Program-made: the position numbers and the translations under genes
The notes under the pieces: generated by a model
The model's database searches: none
Seen by the model: only the letters and a program-made list of their open reading frames with translations
What the model was told of the DNA's origin: nothing
Shown here: piece by piece, positions 60,925 through 64,000 of the stretch
How the letters are laid out: the number at the start of each line of letters is the position of its first letter
How positions within the stretch are numbered: position 1 is the stretch's first letter
NCBI GenBank assembly: GCA_902573735.1
Contig: CACGLH010000001.1
Span: 310,001 to 374,000, forward strand
Direction: 5' to 3'
Length of the DNA stretch: 64,000 nt
DNA from: an uncultured Alphaproteobacteria bacterium
Lineage (GTDB): Bacteria; Pseudomonadota; Alphaproteobacteria; Rhodobacterales; Rhodobacteraceae

Positions 60925-62775
60925 ATGGCTTCTGAAAATATAAATAGAAAGATTGCTGTAATTTTTGCAACTGATGTTGTTGGATACAGTACCTCGATGG
61001 AAGCTAATGAGGTTCAAACTCTTAAAAATTTAAAGGCGTGTAAAAAAATCTTAGATGATTTATTTTTACAACATGGCGGGCATGTATTTAATACTGCTGG
61101 TGACTCAGTTTTAGCTGAATTTTCAAGTGCTGTTTCTGCTGTAGTTTGTGCATCAGAGTTTCAAAAGCTGATAAGAGAAAGAAATAAATCAGTAGAAAAT
61201 TTCCAAAAAATGGAATTTCGCATTGGAATTAATATGGGAGATGTAGTTAAGGAAGATGGAAATTTATATGGTGAAGGAGTTAATATTGCCGCGAGGCTGG
61301 AGGCACTCTCAAAGCCAAATGGTATTTGTTTATCAAAAAACATTTATGAATTAGTCAAAACAAAGACAAATTTTTCTTTTGATGACTTAGGTGAACAAAA
61401 AATGAAAAATACTATTGTTCATGCTTTTGATATAAATACTGGAGAAAGCATTAGTAAATTTAAAAGAAAAAAAACAAAAAAAATCAAATTAATACCAGTT
61501 TTTTCAATAATCTGTTTTTTTCTAATTTGTTTATCTGGATATTTTTTCATTTCAAACAATAGAAATGGAGAAATTATGAATGAAAAAATAATTGCTGTAA
61601 TGCCATTTGTAAATTCAGGTGGTGATAGTTCTCAGGATTATTTTGTTGATGGTTTAACAGAAGATTTGATTATAGATTTATCCAAAATTAATGCTTTTTC
61701 TGTTATTTCAAGAAATTCTGTTTTTAATTATAAAAATAAAGAATATTCTGATAAAGAAGTAGCAAAAACTCTTAATGCAGACTTTCTTTTGAAGGGGAAT
61801 GCTCGACTTAGAGGTGATTTATTACGGCTTAATATTGAATTAGTAAATAGCGAAACTGGAAGCAATATATGGGCTGAAAGATTTGAAGAGCCTAAAGAAG
61901 AAATTTTTAATCTTCAAGATTCTTTGGTGATAAATATAGTTGAACAACTTTCTGTTAAATTAACAGACAAAGAAGAAGAAAAAATCATAAATACAAAAGC
62001 ACCAGACCTTGAGGCCTATGATATTTATAAACAGGGACTCGCAAGTCAAGATAGGTCTGAAGCACGTAAATTTTATAAAAAAGCAATAAGTTTAGACCCT
62101 AATTTTGGAAGAGCTTATGGTTCTATGGCTATAAGTTTAGCATTTGATTATGCAAATACAAATCGGCAAACCTTAACAAACGCGGAAAGGGATATTTTAA
62201 AAAATGAGGCTATTAATTATGCAAAAAAAGCAATTGAATTAAATCCGGATGAAGCACACAGTTTCTTTTCTTTGGCTTTTATTTATGCACAAGCTAAAAT
62301 GATCGATAAATCCAAAGATCAAAATGAAAAAGCATTAAAGCTTGAACCCGAAAATTTGTTAGCTTTACAAATGAAAGCAACTAACCAAATAAATGATGGT
62401 TTTTTTAAAGATGGATTAACAACTTATCAAAAGGTTAGAAAAATTGATCCATTATTTCCTATATTTGTTTTACAAGGAGAAGCCAGAGCTCATTTAGCTT
62501 TGGCTGAATTTGAAAAAGCATTTAATATTAGTGAAGAAGCTTTAATTCGAAACCCAAGATCCTCAAGTGCAATGTTGAATTATATAGTTTCAGCCTGGAA
62601 ACTTGGTAAGAAGGAAGATGCTAAATGGCAAATGGAAGAATTGATATTAAATAGTAATAATTTATTCTTAAACAAAAATAATTTTGTAACAAGAATTAAT
62701 AATTATCCCTGGCATCAAGTAAATAAAGATTTAGTAATTTCAGTTTATGACGAAATAAGAGAAGACGGCTCTTAG
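60925..62775 (+). CDS. class III adenylate/guanylate cyclase with one membrane span and TolB-like/TPR tail (second copy)
   Basis: A protein of 616 residues with the same layout as the gene at 4653: cyclase domain 1 to about 175 (metal Asp in FATDVVGYS and GDSVLAEF; NIAARLEALSKP holds the Asn/Arg pair), one membrane span near 188-208 (LIPVFSIICFFLICLSGYFFI), a TolB-N-like domain (IIAVMPFVNSGGDSSQDYFVDGLTEDLIIDLS), then TPRs from about residue 370 (DIYKQGLASQDRSEARKFYK, AYGSMAISLAFDYAN). The TPR part is clearer than in the first copy. Presumed cAMP synthase regulated by its periplasmic tail. Confidence 0.92.
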   Translation: MASENINRKIAVIFATDVVGYSTSMEANEVQTLKNLKACKKILDDLFLQHGGHVFNTAGDSVLAEFSSAVSAVVCASEFQKLIRERNKSVENFQKMEFRIGINMGDVVKEDGNLYGEGVNIAARLEALSKPNGICLSKNIYELVKTKTNFSFDDLGEQKMKNTIVHAFDINTGESISKFKRKKTKKIKLIPVFSIICFFLICLSGYFFISNNRNGEIMNEKIIAVMPFVNSGGDSSQDYFVDGLTEDLIIDLSKINAFSVISRNSVFNYKNKEYSDKEVAKTLNADFLLKGNARLRGDLLRLNIELVNSETGSNIWAERFEEPKEEIFNLQDSLVINIVEQLSVKLTDKEEEKIINTKAPDLEAYDIYKQGLASQDRSEARKFYKKAISLDPNFGRAYGSMAISLAFDYANTNRQTLTNAERDILKNEAINYAKKAIELNPDEAHSFFSLAFIYAQAKMIDKSKDQNEKALKLEPENLLALQMKATNQINDGFFKDGLTTYQKVRKIDPLFPIFVLQGEARAHLALAEFEKAFNISEEALIRNPRSSSAMLNYIVSAWKLGKKEDAKWQMEELILNSNNLFLNKNNFVTRINNYPWHQVNKDLVISVYDEIREDGS

Positions 62776-62818
62776 CTAAAAATAATCTCTATTTTTATTC
62801 TTTGTTATTCTGGAAATA

Positions 62819-62841
62819 ATCATCTCAATTTATGAGATGAT
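62819..62841. terminator. bidirectional hairpin between convergent genes
   Basis: ATCATCTCA (62819-62827), loop ATTTA, TGAGATGAT (62833-62841), perfect over nine bases with A/T runs on either side. It lies 43 bp after the cyclase stop and 60 bp before the lysE-like stop, so it can serve both genes. Confidence 0.75.
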
Positions 62842-62901
62842 ATATAAATTTTTATCAAATGCATTATTTAATAAAAAACATATGTTTTAAATTTTTAATG
62901 A

Positions 62902-63501
62902 TTATTGAACTATGAAATACACAGCTGTTAGACATAATAAAAGTGCAAGTAGATATTCTATAACTGATTTAATCAAACTATTTTTTATAAATGTTTTAAT
63001 TATTGATCCAAAAGCAGCCCATGGTGTTATTGCAATAGGACATACCAAAAATGCTACAAAAACTATATTACTAATAGAAAAAATCAAACTTTTTTCACCA
63101 ATAATGAAACCAGAGGCTGCCATACTTGAAATAGACCATGCTTTTGGATTTAAAATTTGGAAAAGTGCTGCTTGGTAAAACTTTATGGGTTTTACATTTT
63201 TATTTTTTATTTTATTAAATGATCCAAGTATTTGATAACTTAGATAAACTAAATAGGCTGCACACAAAACCTTTAAAAAAATTTGTATTTCTGGAAAAAT
63301 TTTGAAAACTTTTCCAAAACCTGAACACACCAAAAGAAGTTGAAAATTATGGCCTACAGTTATTCCAAGTATTACTGGAATAGTTCTTTTAAAACCAAAT
63401 TTGATACCAGATGCAAGTATCATGGCATTATTTGGGCCTGGAGTAATATACATGACCAAATAAAAAGATATTAAAGCAATGATATAATTTGGATCAATCA
63501 T
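62902..63501 (-). CDS. LysE/RhtB family amino-acid exporter
   Basis: A protein of 199 residues with six hydrophobic helices. The family motif is FYLVMYITPGPNNAMILASGIKFGFKRTIPVILGITVGH near the N-terminus, where PGPN is diagnostic, and FQILNPKAWSISS in the middle. LysE/RhtB proteins export amino acids or homoserine lactones across the inner membrane. Substrate unknown. Convergent with the second cyclase. Confidence 0.92.
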   Translation of the reverse strand: MIDPNYIIALISFYLVMYITPGPNNAMILASGIKFGFKRTIPVILGITVGHNFQLLLVCSGFGKVFKIFPEIQIFLKVLCAAYLVYLSYQILGSFNKIKNKNVKPIKFYQAALFQILNPKAWSISSMAASGFIIGEKSLIFSISNIVFVAFLVCPIAITPWAAFGSIIKTFIKNSLIKSVIEYLLALLLCLTAVYFIVQ

Positions 63502-63546
63502 CTTTAAATCATTTTTTTTTGTTAAGAAAATAGATTGTTTTCAATT

Positions 63547-64000
63547 TTAAGCTATTTCAATAAATTCAACAAAAACATCATTTTCAGACGAAAGCGAAAC
63601 TCCTTCAAGTTCAATTGATAATGAACCCCATTTAATTTTATTAGAATCTGAAATTGAAAAATTTTCAGTATCACCGCTCTCTCTAAAGAAAACTATTTTA
63701 TCGCCTTCGGCTTTAGAGTAATCTTTAATAATATCGTTGCCAGAATTTTTTGAAAACCAAAAGCTATCAGAACCTGTGCCACCAGTTAGAATTTCAGCAT
63801 CAGTTCCACCAAATAATGTATCATTTCCATTACCACCATTATAAGTAAAAAATTTAGTATTCAAAGTAGATGACGATGAGGAATTAGTTGATATAAAATA
63901 CAGAATTTGTGCAAAAGTAGGGTCATTTTCAACAGGCAAATGATGACCTGCCAATGAGCTTTTTATAAAAAGCGAGTTATCAAATTTATCAGCAAGTCCT
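63547..64000 (-). CDS. C-terminus of a hemolysin-type calcium-binding (RTX) protein, cut by the window edge
   Basis: On the minus strand the frame is open to the last base of the window, so the protein continues beyond it. Near the end are two or three RTX nonapeptides (GGNGNDTLFG, GGTDAEILTGGTGSDSFWF), then DYSKAEGDKIVFF and a C-terminal strand-rich tail, the secretion signal of type I systems. The preceding segment SLAGHHLPVENDPTFAQILYF recalls the final His region of an alpha/beta hydrolase, so a secreted lipase or esterase with an RTX tail is possible. Confidence 0.75.
   Translation of the reverse strand, partial: GLADKFDNSLFIKSSLAGHHLPVENDPTFAQILYFISTNSSSSSTLNTKFFTYNGGNGNDTLFGGTDAEILTGGTGSDSFWFSKNSGNDIIKDYSKAEGDKIVFFRESGDTENFSISDSNKIKWGSLSIELEGVSLSSENDVFVEFIEIA

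Overview
The window is AT-rich, densely coded DNA with no rRNA, no recognisable tRNA, no insertion sequence and no CRISPR array. Gene content points to a free-living, probably marine, alphaproteobacterium with a small AT-rich genome. The signs are several binding-protein-dependent uptake systems (one TctAB type, two TRAP systems, one sugar-type ABC system), class III adenylate cyclases with TPR tails, a psd-pssA phospholipid pair, and an Anbu/transglutaminase/alpha-E/ATP-grasp cluster. The taxon is inferred from gene content, not proved.

Layout. 1-4.5 kb: end of a TctB-TctA transporter followed by a 3-hydroxyisobutyrate-dehydrogenase-like enzyme, a RbsD/FucU mutarotase and an atypical SDR. 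4.6-8.1 kb: membrane adenylate cyclase, two small membrane or secreted proteins, and a PanE-like reductase. 8.2-11.5 kb: small unknown proteins, a DMT exporter, a GC-richer structured element at 9427-9501 and a decayed gene. 11.9-15.9 kb: the four-gene Anbu cluster on the minus strand. 16.3-20.3 kb: membrane protein, crotonase plus hotdog pair, and a methyltransferase. 20.9-30.2 kb: a plus-strand catabolic and transport block (FAD oxidase, amidohydrolase, DUF59 protein, glyoxalase I, then an ABC importer with two different ATPases). 30.3-37.7 kb: SDR, YdjM-type membrane protein, M48 protease with DUF898 protein, ArfB, Psd and PssA. 38-45.5 kb: TRAP system, aldehyde dehydrogenase and GMC oxidoreductase. 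45.7-51.8 kb: TauE exporter, DMT exporter, a second TRAP system, and a divergent fluoroacetate-dehalogenase-like hydrolase. 52-64 kb: mostly single genes (DUF1737, DUF2000, GST, nitroreductase, fasciclin, MaoC, sulfurtransferase, OsmC, BtuF-like, DUF1330, a second cyclase, LysE) and the tail of an RTX protein cut by the window edge.

Themes. Small organic solutes are imported and oxidised: hydroxy acids, aldehydes, alcohols and possibly halo-acids. All three complete binding-protein transporters carry a strong hairpin directly after the binding-protein gene, which fits higher expression of that subunit. The spacers are not empty. They hold a dispersed family of about 55-60 nt hairpin repeats (five copies) and several decayed reading frames, so small accessory genes appear to be lost often. 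The best candidates for a second look are the dispersed hairpin family, the 75-nt element with a tRNA-like 7-bp closing stem, the amidohydrolase-DUF59 pair that resembles the accessory genes of propane-monooxygenase clusters but has no monooxygenase here, the two-ATPase importer, and the two cyclase paralogues.
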